Source: Nonomuraea coxensis DSM 45129
GTDB taxonomy: Bacteria; Actinomycetota; Actinomycetes; Streptosporangiales; Streptosporangiaceae
DNA: 64,000 bases
Direction of reading: 5' to 3'
NCBI RefSeq assembly: GCF_019397265.1
Contig: NZ_CP068985.1
Span: 8,960,501 to 9,024,500 of the forward strand
The notes below the pieces were generated by a model. It was not told the origin of the DNA. It saw only the letters and a list, made by a program, of their open reading frames with translations, and did not search any database. Position numbers and translations under genes: made by a program. Shown here piece by piece: positions 1-7,954 of this stretch. The first letter of the stretch is position 1, and the number at the start of each line of letters is the position of its first letter.

Positions 1-3000
1 TGACGCTGCGCGAGGTCCGCTACATCGACCTGGCCGCGCTGGACGCGCTGACCGAGTCCGTGGCCGAGGAGCTGGCCGCGACCGGGCGGCGGGCGGTGGG
101 CTTCCTGTCCGGCGCGGACGCCTTCACCTCCTACCACGCCGCCGTCGAGCGGCTCGCCGCCGAGGCCACCGCCATCGCGACGGTCGCCGAGGCCGCGCCC
201 GTCGCCGAGCGGCTGGCCGAGCAGGCCGAGGGGCTTGAGGTGGTCACCGAGGTCGTCGGCTCGCTGGAGATCGCCGACGCGACCGTGCGCACGTCCGTGC
301 TGGCGCGCATCGCCGAGGTCCTGGGCGGCGTCAACCGGGCGCGGGCCCTCCTCGACGGGCGGCGGCGCGAGCTGCTGGGCACCGAGGGGCGGGCCGCGTT
401 CGCCGCCGAGTTCGCCCTGCTCGGCCAGGCCGTGACGGGCGCGCTGGCGGTGGCCGGCACGCCCGCCGCGTGCGACGAGCAGCTCGGCCGGCTCATGCTG
501 CGGCTGGAGGGCCTGGAGTCGCGCTTCGGCGAGTTCGACGACTTCGCCGCGCAGCTCGCCGCCAAGCGGGACGACGTCTACGAGGCGTTCTCGGCGCGCA
601 AGCAGGCGCAGCTCGACGAGCTGGCGCGGCGGGCCGACCGGCTGTTCGCCTCCGCCGACCGGGTGCTGGGGACGATCACCCGGCGGCTGGCGGCGCTGGG
701 GTCCCCGGACGAGGTCAACACCTACTTCGCCACCGACCCGATGGTGGCCAAGGTGCGCTCGACGGCCGGCGAGCTGCGGTCGCTGGGCGACGCCGTACGG
801 GCCGAGGAGCTGGACGGGCGGATCAAGGCCGCCCAGCAGGAGGCCGGCCGGGCCCTGCGGGACCGCCTGGAGCTGTTCTCCGACGGCGGCGAGACCCTGC
901 GCCTCGGCCACCACCGCTTCGCGGTCAACACCCAGCCGATCGACCTGACGCTGGTCCCGCACGACGGCACCATGCACTTCGCCGTCACCGGCACCGACTA
1001 CCGCTCCCCCACGCCCGCCTCCTTTGCCGACACCCGGCCGTTCTGGGACCAGCTCCTCGTCTCGGAGACCGCGGAGGTCTACCGCGCCGAGCACCTGGCC
1101 GCCTCCCTCCTGCCCGTCGTCGCCCCCGGCGCGCCGCTCGCCGACCTCGTACGGCAGGCCGCCGAATCCCGCTACGACGAGGGCTACGAGCGCGGCGTCC
1201 ACGACCACGACGCGACCGCCATCCTGGACACGCTGGTCCGCCTGCGCGAGGGCGCCGGGCTGCTGCGCTACCCGCCCGAGGCGCGGGCCCTGGCCCAGCT
1301 CTTCTGGGCCTTCGGCGCCGACGACGTTTCACGTAAAACATTCGCCACGCGGGCCGTGTCGCTGGCGCGCGCCCGCGACCTGTTCGGCCCCACGCCCGCG
1401 CTGGACGCCCTGGCCGGCGAGCTGGGGACGCTGATCGCCGCCTTCGCGGCGGAGCTGGGCACGGGTGCGGCGGAAGACACGGCGGCGGCCGGCGAGTACC
1501 TGGTCGAGGAGCTGGGAAGCGGCCCGGACGGATTCGTGACCGGCAAGGCGGCCCGCGACGTCCTCGACGGGTTCCGCGCCGGCCTCGGCCCGGTCAGGAC
1601 GCGGGAGTTCGAGGAGGACCTGCGCGCGGTGCCGCTCCCCGAGCGGGTGCAACTCGCCCACGCCTGGCTGACCGCCTACCACCAGGGGCCGGAGACGGCC
1701 GAGGCCGTCGCCGTGCTGCTCTGCGGCGACCTGCCGCGCCACGACTCCAGCGCCGCCACCACCGCCACGGTGACCGGCCTGCTCGGCGCCCACCCCCGCG
1801 TCAAGGACCGCGCGCTGGACGTCCGGCTGGAGGAGTTCCTGCCGCGCACCCGCCGCTTCATGGAGGAGCGGGTGCCGGCCTACCGGGCGTACCAGCGCCG
1901 CCGCACCGAGCTGGTCGAGGCCGAGCGGGCCCGGCTGCGCCTGGACGAGTACAAGCCGAAGGTGATGAGCGCGTTCGTCCGCAACCGCCTGCTCGACGAG
2001 GTCTACCTGCCGCTGATCGGCGACAACCTGGCCAAGCAGCTCGGCGCGGCGGGGGCGGGCAAACGCACCGACCAGATGGGGCTGCTCCTGCTCATCTCCC
2101 CGCCCGGCTACGGCAAGACGACCCTCATGGAGTACGTGGCCAGCCGCCTCGGCCTCGTCTTCGTCAAGGTGAACGGCCCCGCGCTCGGCCACCAGGTCAC
2201 CTCGCTCGACCCGGCCGAGGCCCCCGACGCCACCGCCAGGCAGGAGGTCGAGAAGATCTCCTTCGCGCTGGAGACGGGCAACAACACGCTGCTCTACCTG
2301 GACGACATCCAGCACACCTCGCCGGAGCTGCTGCAGAAGTTCATCTCGCTGTGCGACGCCCAGCGCCGCATCGAGGGCGTCTGGAACGGCCGCACCCGCA
2401 CCTACGACCTGCGCGGCAAGCGGTTCGCGGTCTGCATGGCGGGCAACCCGTACACCGAGTCCGGCCGCCGCTTCCGCATCCCGGACATGCTGGCCAACCG
2501 GGCCGACGTCTGGAACCTGGGCGACGTGCTGTCCGGCAGGGACGAGCTGTTCGCGCTCAGCTACGTCGACAACGCGCTCACCAGCAACCCGGTGCTGGCC
2601 CCGCTCGCCGGCCGCGACCACGCGGACGTGGAGCTGCTGATCCGGCTGGCGAAGGGCGACCCGGCGGCCCGCGCCGACCAGCTCAGGCACCCGTACACCA
2701 AGCCGGAGCTGGAGCAGATCCTCGCCGTCCTCGCCAAGCTCGTACGGGCCCAGGAGGTCGTGCTGGCCAACAACCGGGCCTACATCGCCTCGGCCGGGCA
2801 GTCGGACGCGGCCCGCACCGAGCCGCCGTACCGGCTGCAGGGCTCCTACCGGAACATGAACAAGCTGGCCGAGCGGATCGTCCCCGCCATGAACGAGGAC
2901 GAGCTGGAGGCCGTGATCGACGACCACTACCTGGGCGAGGCGCAGACGCTCACCTCCGACGCCGAGGCGAACCTGCTCAAGCTGGCCGAGCTGCGCGGCC

Positions 3001-3179
3001 GGCTCACCCCGGCGCAGGCCGAGAGGTGGGCGGAGATCAAACGCGCCTACCTGAAGGCCAAGGCGCTCGGCGGCGCGGAGGACGACCCGGCCACCCGCAC
3101 GGTGGGCGCGATCGGCCTGCTGGCCGACCGGGTGGGCGAGGTCGGCACGGCCATCAGGGAGGCCGGTCGCGCTCTATAG
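1..3179 (+). CDS. AAA-family ATPase, DNA-repair-ATPase type (5' partial)
   Basis: The reading frame is open to the left edge, with sense codons upstream of the first GTG at 60, so the N-terminus lies outside the window. The C-terminal half holds an AAA module: Walker A PPGYGKTT near nt 2101-2125 and Walker B LLYLDDIQ near nt 2290. The first ~650 residues are Ala/Arg/Glu-rich and partly helical, with no domain I can name firmly. The size and layout match the large bacterial proteins annotated as DNA repair ATPase (DUF3686-type N-terminus plus AAA), but a role in repair is only inherited from that label. Its TAG stop abuts the stop of the convergent next gene inside the palindrome CTATAG. Confidence 0.75.
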   Translation, partial: TLREVRYIDLAALDALTESVAEELAATGRRAVGFLSGADAFTSYHAAVERLAAEATAIATVAEAAPVAERLAEQAEGLEVVTEVVGSLEIADATVRTSVLARIAEVLGGVNRARALLDGRRRELLGTEGRAAFAAEFALLGQAVTGALAVAGTPAACDEQLGRLMLRLEGLESRFGEFDDFAAQLAAKRDDVYEAFSARKQAQLDELARRADRLFASADRVLGTITRRLAALGSPDEVNTYFATDPMVAKVRSTAGELRSLGDAVRAEELDGRIKAAQQEAGRALRDRLELFSDGGETLRLGHHRFAVNTQPIDLTLVPHDGTMHFAVTGTDYRSPTPASFADTRPFWDQLLVSETAEVYRAEHLAASLLPVVAPGAPLADLVRQAAESRYDEGYERGVHDHDATAILDTLVRLREGAGLLRYPPEARALAQLFWAFGADDVSRKTFATRAVSLARARDLFGPTPALDALAGELGTLIAAFAAELGTGAAEDTAAAGEYLVEELGSGPDGFVTGKAARDVLDGFRAGLGPVRTREFEEDLRAVPLPERVQLAHAWLTAYHQGPETAEAVAVLLCGDLPRHDSSAATTATVTGLLGAHPRVKDRALDVRLEEFLPRTRRFMEERVPAYRAYQRRRTELVEAERARLRLDEYKPKVMSAFVRNRLLDEVYLPLIGDNLAKQLGAAGAGKRTDQMGLLLLISPPGYGKTTLMEYVASRLGLVFVKVNGPALGHQVTSLDPAEAPDATARQEVEKISFALETGNNTLLYLDDIQHTSPELLQKFISLCDAQRRIEGVWNGRTRTYDLRGKRFAVCMAGNPYTESGRRFRIPDMLANRADVWNLGDVLSGRDELFALSYVDNALTSNPVLAPLAGRDHADVELLIRLAKGDPAARADQLRHPYTKPELEQILAVLAKLVRAQEVVLANNRAYIASAGQSDAARTEPPYRLQGSYRNMNKLAERIVPAMNEDELEAVIDDHYLGEAQTLTSDAEANLLKLAELRGRLTPAQAERWAEIKRAYLKAKALGGAEDDPATRTVGAIGLLADRVGEVGTAIREAGRAL

Positions 3180-4028
3180 AGCCGCGGCCACCGATGCGGG
3201 GCTCGCGGGCAGCAGCGGAAGCCGTACGTCCGGGGTCGGGATGAGGCCCCGGGCGTGCAGGACGCCCTTCAGCACGGTCGGGTTGGGCTCGGCGAACAGC
3301 GCGGCCGACAGGGCGGCCAGCCGGTGCCCGAGCGCGCGGGCGCGGGGCACGTCGCCCGCGTGCCAGGCGTCGGCCAGGTCGGCGAACTCGCGCGTGCGCA
3401 GGTGGGCCGAGGCGAGGATGCCGCCCGCCGCGCCCAGCGCCAGCATCGGCGAGACGTACAGGTCGTCGCCGCACAGCACCTCGAACCCGGGGGGCGGGTC
3501 GCCCAGCAGGTCGAGCGCGTCCTGGTCGAGGCCGCCCGTCGCGTACTTGACCCCGGCGACCATCGGGTGCGCCGCCAGCCGGCGCAGCGTCGCCGCCCCC
3601 ACCTGCTGCCCGGTCCGGTAGGGGATGTGGTAGATCACCAGCGGCACCGGCGTCTCCTCCGCCAGCGCCGTGAAGTGCGCCTCGACGCCGCGCTCGCCGG
3701 GCCGCAGGAACGACGGGACGGTCACCAGCGCCGCCCCCGCCCCCTCCGGCAGGGCGCGCAGCGCGCGGGCCGTCGTCCGGGTGTCGCTCGCGCTCATCCC
3801 CACCGTGAGCAGCGCCCCGCGCTCCGCGCAGGCGCGGGCGCAGGTCTCGATCACCAGGGCCCGCTCCTCCTGGTCGAGCGCGGCGGCCTCGCCGGTGGTG
3901 CCGAGCGCGACCAGCCCGGCCGCGCCGTCGTCCAGGACCTGGCGGGCGAGCTTCCCGACGGCGTCGGCGGCCACCTCGCCCTCCGGCGTGAACGGGGTGA
4001 CCAGCGGCACGTGGATTCCTCTCAACAT
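3174..4028 (-). CDS. Dihydrodipicolinate synthase/N-acetylneuraminate lyase family aldolase
   Basis: This 284-aa protein is a full-length class I aldolase of the DapA/NanA superfamily, which forms a Schiff base with a 2-oxo acid such as pyruvate. Visible family motifs are GTTGE near residue 44, YHIPYRTG carrying the catalytic Tyr, and VKYATGG carrying the Schiff-base Lys. It is not beside other lysine genes; asd and ask lie at 37-39 kb. It is divergent from a LysR regulator 72 bp away, so it may be a catabolic or specialised aldolase rather than the biosynthetic DapA. Family membership is firm; the substrate is unknown. Confidence 0.88.
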   Translation of the reverse strand: MLRGIHVPLVTPFTPEGEVAADAVGKLARQVLDDGAAGLVALGTTGEAAALDQEERALVIETCARACAERGALLTVGMSASDTRTTARALRALPEGAGAALVTVPSFLRPGERGVEAHFTALAEETPVPLVIYHIPYRTGQQVGAATLRRLAAHPMVAGVKYATGGLDQDALDLLGDPPPGFEVLCGDDLYVSPMLALGAAGGILASAHLRTREFADLADAWHAGDVPRARALGHRLAALSAALFAEPNPTVLKGVLHARGLIPTPDVRLPLLPASPASVAAAL

Positions 4029-4100
4029 GTCTCCGAGCCTGGCCCGTGCCGACCCTTAAGGTCCAGTTCGGATTCGTGACGTGGAACGTAAGCTCGTCTT
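4029..4100. promoter_or_regulatory. Divergent promoter region, DapA-like gene and LysR gene
   Basis: This 72-bp space separates two divergently transcribed genes and must hold both promoters. LysR regulators usually bind such shared regions to control themselves and the divergent gene. I see no strong perfect palindrome, only short AT-richer stretches, so the operator cannot be placed precisely. Confidence 0.4.
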
Positions 4101-4976
4101 ATGCTCGATCCCCGCAAGCTGCACCTGCTCCGCGAGCTGGCCAGGCGCGGCACCATCGCCGCGGTCGCCGAGGCGGTCACCTTCACGCCGTCGGCCGTCT
4201 CCCAGCAGCTCAGCGCGCTCGAACGCGAGGCCGGCGTGCCGCTGCTGGAACGCACGGGCCGCCGGGTCGCCCTCACCCCCGCCGGTCACCTGCTCGTCGA
4301 GCACGCGCAGGCCGTGCTCGAACAGCTCGACCGCGCCTCGGCCGCGCTCGCCGCCGTCCGGGGCGGCCCGTCCGGCCCGCTGCGGATCGGCGCGTTCCCG
4401 ACCGCCGCCCGCGCCCTGCTGCCGGCCGCGCTGGCGGCCCTCGCCGCCGGGCACCCCGGGCTGGAGCCGATGGTGGCCGAGATCGACCCCGCCGACGTCT
4501 CGGCCGCGCTGGGGGCGGGCGAGCTGGACGTGGCGCTCGTCCACGAGTACGACTTCGTCCCGCCCGTCACCGACGGCTCCGTCAGCGCCGAGCCGCTGTT
4601 CGCCGAGCCCATGTACCTGACGAACCACCCGTCGCTGGCCGCGGCGCGCGAGGAGGCGTGGATCACCGGCAAGCCGGGGACGCTCTGCCACGCCATGGCG
4701 GTGCGGGCCTGCCAGGCGGCCGGGTTCGAGCCGCGGGTGCGGCACCACGTGGACGACTTCGACGCGGTGCTCGCCTTCGTGGCGGCCGGGCAGGGCGTGG
4801 CGCTCGTCCCTCATCTGGCCGCCGCCGCGCCCCCGGCCGGCGTCACCCTCACCCGCCTGCCGCTGAGCCGCCGCACGCTCGCCGCCTACCGCCGCGGCCA
4901 CGCCGCCCACCCGGCGATCCGCGCCGCCGTCACCGCCTTCCGCACCGCCACCCCCACCCTGCCGCCAGCCCGGTGA
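4101..4976 (+). CDS. LysR-family transcriptional regulator
   Basis: The 291-aa protein has a typical LysR layout: an N-terminal winged helix-turn-helix (about residues 1-60, with TPSAVSQQLSALEREAG as recognition segment) followed by a periplasmic-binding-protein-like effector domain beginning near residue 90. It starts at the ATG closest to the divergent DapA-family gene, so the aldolase is the likely target. The effector is unknown, possibly the aldolase substrate. It ends 9 bp before the convergent serine hydrolase gene. Confidence 0.92.
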   Translation: MLDPRKLHLLRELARRGTIAAVAEAVTFTPSAVSQQLSALEREAGVPLLERTGRRVALTPAGHLLVEHAQAVLEQLDRASAALAAVRGGPSGPLRIGAFPTAARALLPAALAALAAGHPGLEPMVAEIDPADVSAALGAGELDVALVHEYDFVPPVTDGSVSAEPLFAEPMYLTNHPSLAAAREEAWITGKPGTLCHAMAVRACQAAGFEPRVRHHVDDFDAVLAFVAAGQGVALVPHLAAAAPPAGVTLTRLPLSRRTLAAYRRGHAAHPAIRAAVTAFRTATPTLPPAR

Positions 4977-4985
4977 CCGGACCCT

Positions 4986-5936
4986 TCAGAGGTCGAGGAC
5001 GGCCTCGGCGATCGCCTGGGACCCGGCCGAGTCCCGGTCGTAGTCACCGGCGGTCACCGCCATCACCAGCTCCTCACCGGGCACCACCACGAGAAGCTGC
5101 CCGCCGTTCCCGATGCCCTGGATCCTGCGGCGCTCCTCCTCGACCACGTACCAGTGGTAGCCGTAGGTGAAGGACCCGTCGATCGGCACCCGCGACCGCA
5201 GCGCCTCCCGCAGCCAGCCCTCCGGGACGATCCCGCGCCCGCCGTCGAGCACGAGCTGCCCGAGGGCGGCCAGGTCCACCGGCCGCAGCCGCAGCCCGGC
5301 GGCGGCCGACGCCACCCCGTCGCCGCCCTTCGTCCACGCGAAGTCCGTGATGCCGAGCGGCCCGAACAGCGCCTCGGCCGCGTACTCCTCGACCGGCCGC
5401 CCCGTCCCCCTGGCGATGATCCCGCCGAGCAGGGCGGTCGCGCCGCCGCAGTAGCGCCACCGCTTGCCCGGCTCCTCGGCGACCGGCCGCTCCAGCACGT
5501 ACCGGTAGCGGTCGGGGGCCAGCTCCATGGCGATCTCGCTGTTGGCGGGGCTGGTGTAGGGGGCGTCCTCGTTCCAGTCGAGCCCGAGCGTCATGGTCAG
5601 CGCGTGCTCGATCGTCAGGTGCGCCTTGCCGGGGTCCTCCGCCAGGTCCCGGTGCTCGGGGAACTGCGCCATCAGCCCCGCCCCCGGCTCGGGCACGAGG
5701 CCGTCGCCGAGCGCGATGCCGTACAGCAGCGCCACCACGCTCTTGCTGACCGACCGCAGGTCGTGCAGGGTGTCCCGGTCGAACGTGACGTGCCCGAGCG
5801 GCTCACCCAGCCGGTGGTCCGGCCCCGCGCCGTACCGCTCCAGGACGACCTTCCCGCCGCGCATCACCACCAGCCCGTGCAACCCAGGCGCCCGCCCGTC
5901 CCGCACCACGGCCTCGACCCGCTCATCGACCTCCAT
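4986..5936 (-). CDS. Serine hydrolase, class C beta-lactamase-like
   Basis: The 316-aa protein belongs to the beta-lactamase-related serine hydrolase family, which includes esterases, D-aminopeptidases and penicillin-recognising enzymes. The SxxK motif is SVSK in LRSVSKSVVALLYG (about residue 63). The second motif reads YCG in RWRYCGGATALLGG, keeping the Tyr but lacking the Asn of the classical YxN. A GNGGQ segment near the C-terminus occupies the place of the usual KTG/HTG motif. No signal peptide is visible, so it is probably cytoplasmic. An esterase-like activity is more likely than true beta-lactamase function; the substrate is not predictable. Confidence 0.85.
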   Translation of the reverse strand: MEVDERVEAVVRDGRAPGLHGLVVMRGGKVVLERYGAGPDHRLGEPLGHVTFDRDTLHDLRSVSKSVVALLYGIALGDGLVPEPGAGLMAQFPEHRDLAEDPGKAHLTIEHALTMTLGLDWNEDAPYTSPANSEIAMELAPDRYRYVLERPVAEEPGKRWRYCGGATALLGGIIARGTGRPVEEYAAEALFGPLGITDFAWTKGGDGVASAAAGLRLRPVDLAALGQLVLDGGRGIVPEGWLREALRSRVPIDGSFTYGYHWYVVEEERRRIQGIGNGGQLLVVVPGEELVMAVTAGDYDRDSAGSQAIAEAVLDL

Positions 5937-5987
5937 GGCTCCTCCTCAACAAAGTATGATCGTCTCTTACTAAGATAGAGTCTTACT
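5937..5987. promoter_or_regulatory. AT-rich divergent promoter region with direct repeats
   Basis: This 51-bp spacer is markedly AT-richer than its surroundings and lies between two divergent genes. It contains two copies of TCTTACTA (5965-5972 and 5981-5988), and TAAGAT at 5971-5976 makes a plausible -10 element for the rightward ATPase gene. On the other strand CATACT is a candidate -10 for the hydrolase. These assignments rest on motif inspection only. Confidence 0.4.
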
Positions 5988-7424
5988 ATGACAGCAGAAT
6001 TCTCCGGACGCGAGCACGAGCTGCGGGTGCTACGCGAGCAGCTTCATCTCGTTCTCGCCGGAAAGCTGACCACGCGTGGCAGGGCTCTGCTCGTGACCGG
6101 CCGTCGGCGCGTGGGCAAGTCCCGTCTGGTGCAGGAGTTCTGCGACCGTTCCCGCCTGCCTTACATGGTCTTCCAAGCCTCACGCGGGCGCTCGCCCGCC
6201 GCCGAACGCAGTGACTTCATCGACGCTGTGTCGTGCGCCGGACTGCCGGACGCGGCACTGATCAGCGGCAACCGCCCACAGGACTGGAACGCGGCCCTGC
6301 GCGCCCTGGCCATCGCGGTCGGAGACACCCCTTGCGTCGTCGTCCTCGACGAGGTGCCCTGGCTCGTGGAGCAGGACCCCGAGTTCGAGGGGGCGTTGCA
6401 GACGGTCTGGGACAGGTTCCTGTCGGCCAGACCGATCCTGCTGATCTTGGTCGGCAGCGACCTGACGACGATGGAGGCACTGCAGGAGTACGGACGGCCG
6501 TTCTTCGGGCGGGCCGGCCACACCACCGTCAGGCCGCTCCACCTGGGCGACGTCGCGGCCATGACGGGCCTGCCCGCCGCGGACGCCGTCGACGCCTTCC
6601 TCCTGACCGGCGGCTTTCCCGAGATCGTGAGCTCGTGGGAGCCGGGCATGTCCCGGGAGGAGTTCCTGCGGCGGAGTCTCGCCTCTCCTCTGTCACCCCT
6701 CCTCGCCGCCGGTCAGCTCACGCTGCTCGGCGAGTTCCCGGGAGGCGGCCACGCGCGTACGATCCTGGAGGCGATCGGCACCGGCGAGCGCACCTTCGCC
6801 GGCATCGCCGCGAGGACGGGAGGCGCCGCGCCACTGCCCGCCGGCACCCTCTCTCCGATCCTCGCCACACTTGCCGCCAAGCAGGTCGTCGCCGCCGACC
6901 TGCCGCTGTCCACCAGGCAGGACACCAAGAACAAGCGCTACCGGATCGCCGACCCCTACCTGCGCTTCTGGCTGACCTTCCTGCAGCGCGCGATCGCCGA
7001 CAGCGAGCGTGGCCGTCCCGACCTCGCGCTGCGCCGCATCGGGCGGTCGTGGACGAGCTGGCGTGGCCGGGCGGTCGAGCCGGTGATCCGCGAGACCCTC
7101 GCCCGCGCGCTGCCGGACGAGGACTGGCCCGGCACGGAGGAGGTCGGCGGTTGGTGGAACCGGCAGAACAACCCGGAGGTGGACCTGGTCGGCGCCGACA
7201 GAGGTCCGGTCGCGAGCGAGGTGCACTTCGTCGGATCGATCAAGTGGCTGGAGAACCGCCCGTTCGACCGGCACGATCACGAGGCGCTCGTCCGGAGCAA
7301 GCCCTTCGTGCCGGGGACGGGCGACCGCACGCCTCTCGTCGCCGTCTCGCGGGCCGGCGCCGAGCCGGGCCTGCCCCTCGACCGGGTCTGGTCGCCGGAG
7401 GATCTGGTAGCCGCCTGGAGTTAG
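5988..7424 (+). CDS. P-loop ATPase with C-terminal DUF234 domain
   Basis: This 478-aa protein has an archaeal-ATPase-like AAA module, with Walker A GRRRVGKS near residue 40 and Walker B VVVLDEVPW near residue 119. A winged-helix region follows, then a C-terminal DUF234 domain from RIADPYLRFWLTF onward. DUF234 is related to PD-(D/E)xK nucleases and usually ends with a GECKW-like motif; here that position reads GSIKW, so the Glu of ExK is replaced by Ser. Such proteins are widespread in archaea and some bacteria with unknown cellular roles. A sampled 60-base line is 37/60 G+C, below the core genes, suggesting transfer. Its stop overlaps that of the next gene in TTAG. Confidence 0.85.
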   Translation: MTAEFSGREHELRVLREQLHLVLAGKLTTRGRALLVTGRRRVGKSRLVQEFCDRSRLPYMVFQASRGRSPAAERSDFIDAVSCAGLPDAALISGNRPQDWNAALRALAIAVGDTPCVVVLDEVPWLVEQDPEFEGALQTVWDRFLSARPILLILVGSDLTTMEALQEYGRPFFGRAGHTTVRPLHLGDVAAMTGLPAADAVDAFLLTGGFPEIVSSWEPGMSREEFLRRSLASPLSPLLAAGQLTLLGEFPGGGHARTILEAIGTGERTFAGIAARTGGAAPLPAGTLSPILATLAAKQVVAADLPLSTRQDTKNKRYRIADPYLRFWLTFLQRAIADSERGRPDLALRRIGRSWTSWRGRAVEPVIRETLARALPDEDWPGTEEVGGWWNRQNNPEVDLVGADRGPVASEVHFVGSIKWLENRPFDRHDHEALVRSKPFVPGTGDRTPLVAVSRAGAEPGLPLDRVWSPEDLVAAWS

Positions 7425-7927
7425 CTCGGTGGGCCGAGTTCGGTCAGTGCCGCCCGCCAGGGGTCGGGGTCGGCGTCGTCCGGCGGGGGCAGGACGCGGA
7501 CGCCGTCGGCGCGCAGGTCGGCGACCGCGCGGCGGAACGGCAGCCGGGAGGCGAGGGCGTCGTTGACGAAGGGCAGCACGACGACGGGGATGCCGAGCCC
7601 CGGCGCCTCGGCCAGCACCCCCAGCGCGTACGTGTCCGCCACCCCCAGCGCGAGCTTGTTGACCGTGTTGTACGTCGCCGGCGCCACGATCATGGCGTCC
7701 GCCCGCGGCGGCTTCGGCTCGGACGGCTTGCGGTAGCGGCTGCGTACCGGCCGCCCGGTCCGCGCCTCCAAGGCGGGGACGTCGAGGAAGTCCAGGGCCG
7801 CCGGCGTGGCGACGACCTGCACGGTCCAGCCGAGTCGCTGCGCGCCGGCGACGAGCCGGGCGACGTCGCCGGCCGCGTAGGCGGCGCACACGATGACGTA
7901 CAGCACCTTGCCCGGCGACTCGATCAC
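7421..7927 (-). CDS. Flavoprotein, phosphopantothenoylcysteine decarboxylase-like fold
   Basis: The 168-aa protein resembles the flavoprotein family that binds FMN and includes CoaC/Dfp, EpiD and UbiX-like enzymes. The N-terminus VLYVIVCAAYAAGDVARLV forms the nucleotide-binding start, and APATYNTVNKLALGVADT corresponds to the conserved substrate-clamp/flavin segment. It is far shorter than a bifunctional CoaBC, so it is a stand-alone decarboxylase or other flavoprotein. It starts at GTG 28 bp after the broken MFS gene on the same strand and may have been cotranscribed with it. The substrate is unknown. Confidence 0.82.
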   Translation of the reverse strand: MIESPGKVLYVIVCAAYAAGDVARLVAGAQRLGWTVQVVATPAALDFLDVPALEARTGRPVRSRYRKPSEPKPPRADAMIVAPATYNTVNKLALGVADTYALGVLAEAPGLGIPVVVLPFVNDALASRLPFRRAVADLRADGVRVLPPPDDADPDPWRAALTELGPPS

Positions 7928-7954
7928 CTCGCCAGCATCGCACGCCCCCGGCGG

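Noticed and set aside
131..565. Minus-strand reading frame opposite the first ATPase gene
   Set aside because: Ser/Arg/Ala-rich translation typical of an antisense shadow in high-GC DNA; no start signal or family motif.
1329..2927. 532-aa minus-strand frame opposite the ATPase
   Set aside because: Low-complexity Val/Gly/Arg/Leu composition with no motifs; the opposite strand has Walker motifs and proper codon bias.
3174..4028. Biosynthetic dapA of the lysine pathway
   Set aside because: Located with a LysR regulator and away from dapB, asd and ask; the family is broad, so only family-level naming is justified.
4986..5936. True class C beta-lactamase
   Set aside because: No signal peptide, and the YxN and KTG motifs are altered to YCG and GNG, so an esterase-like hydrolase is more likely.
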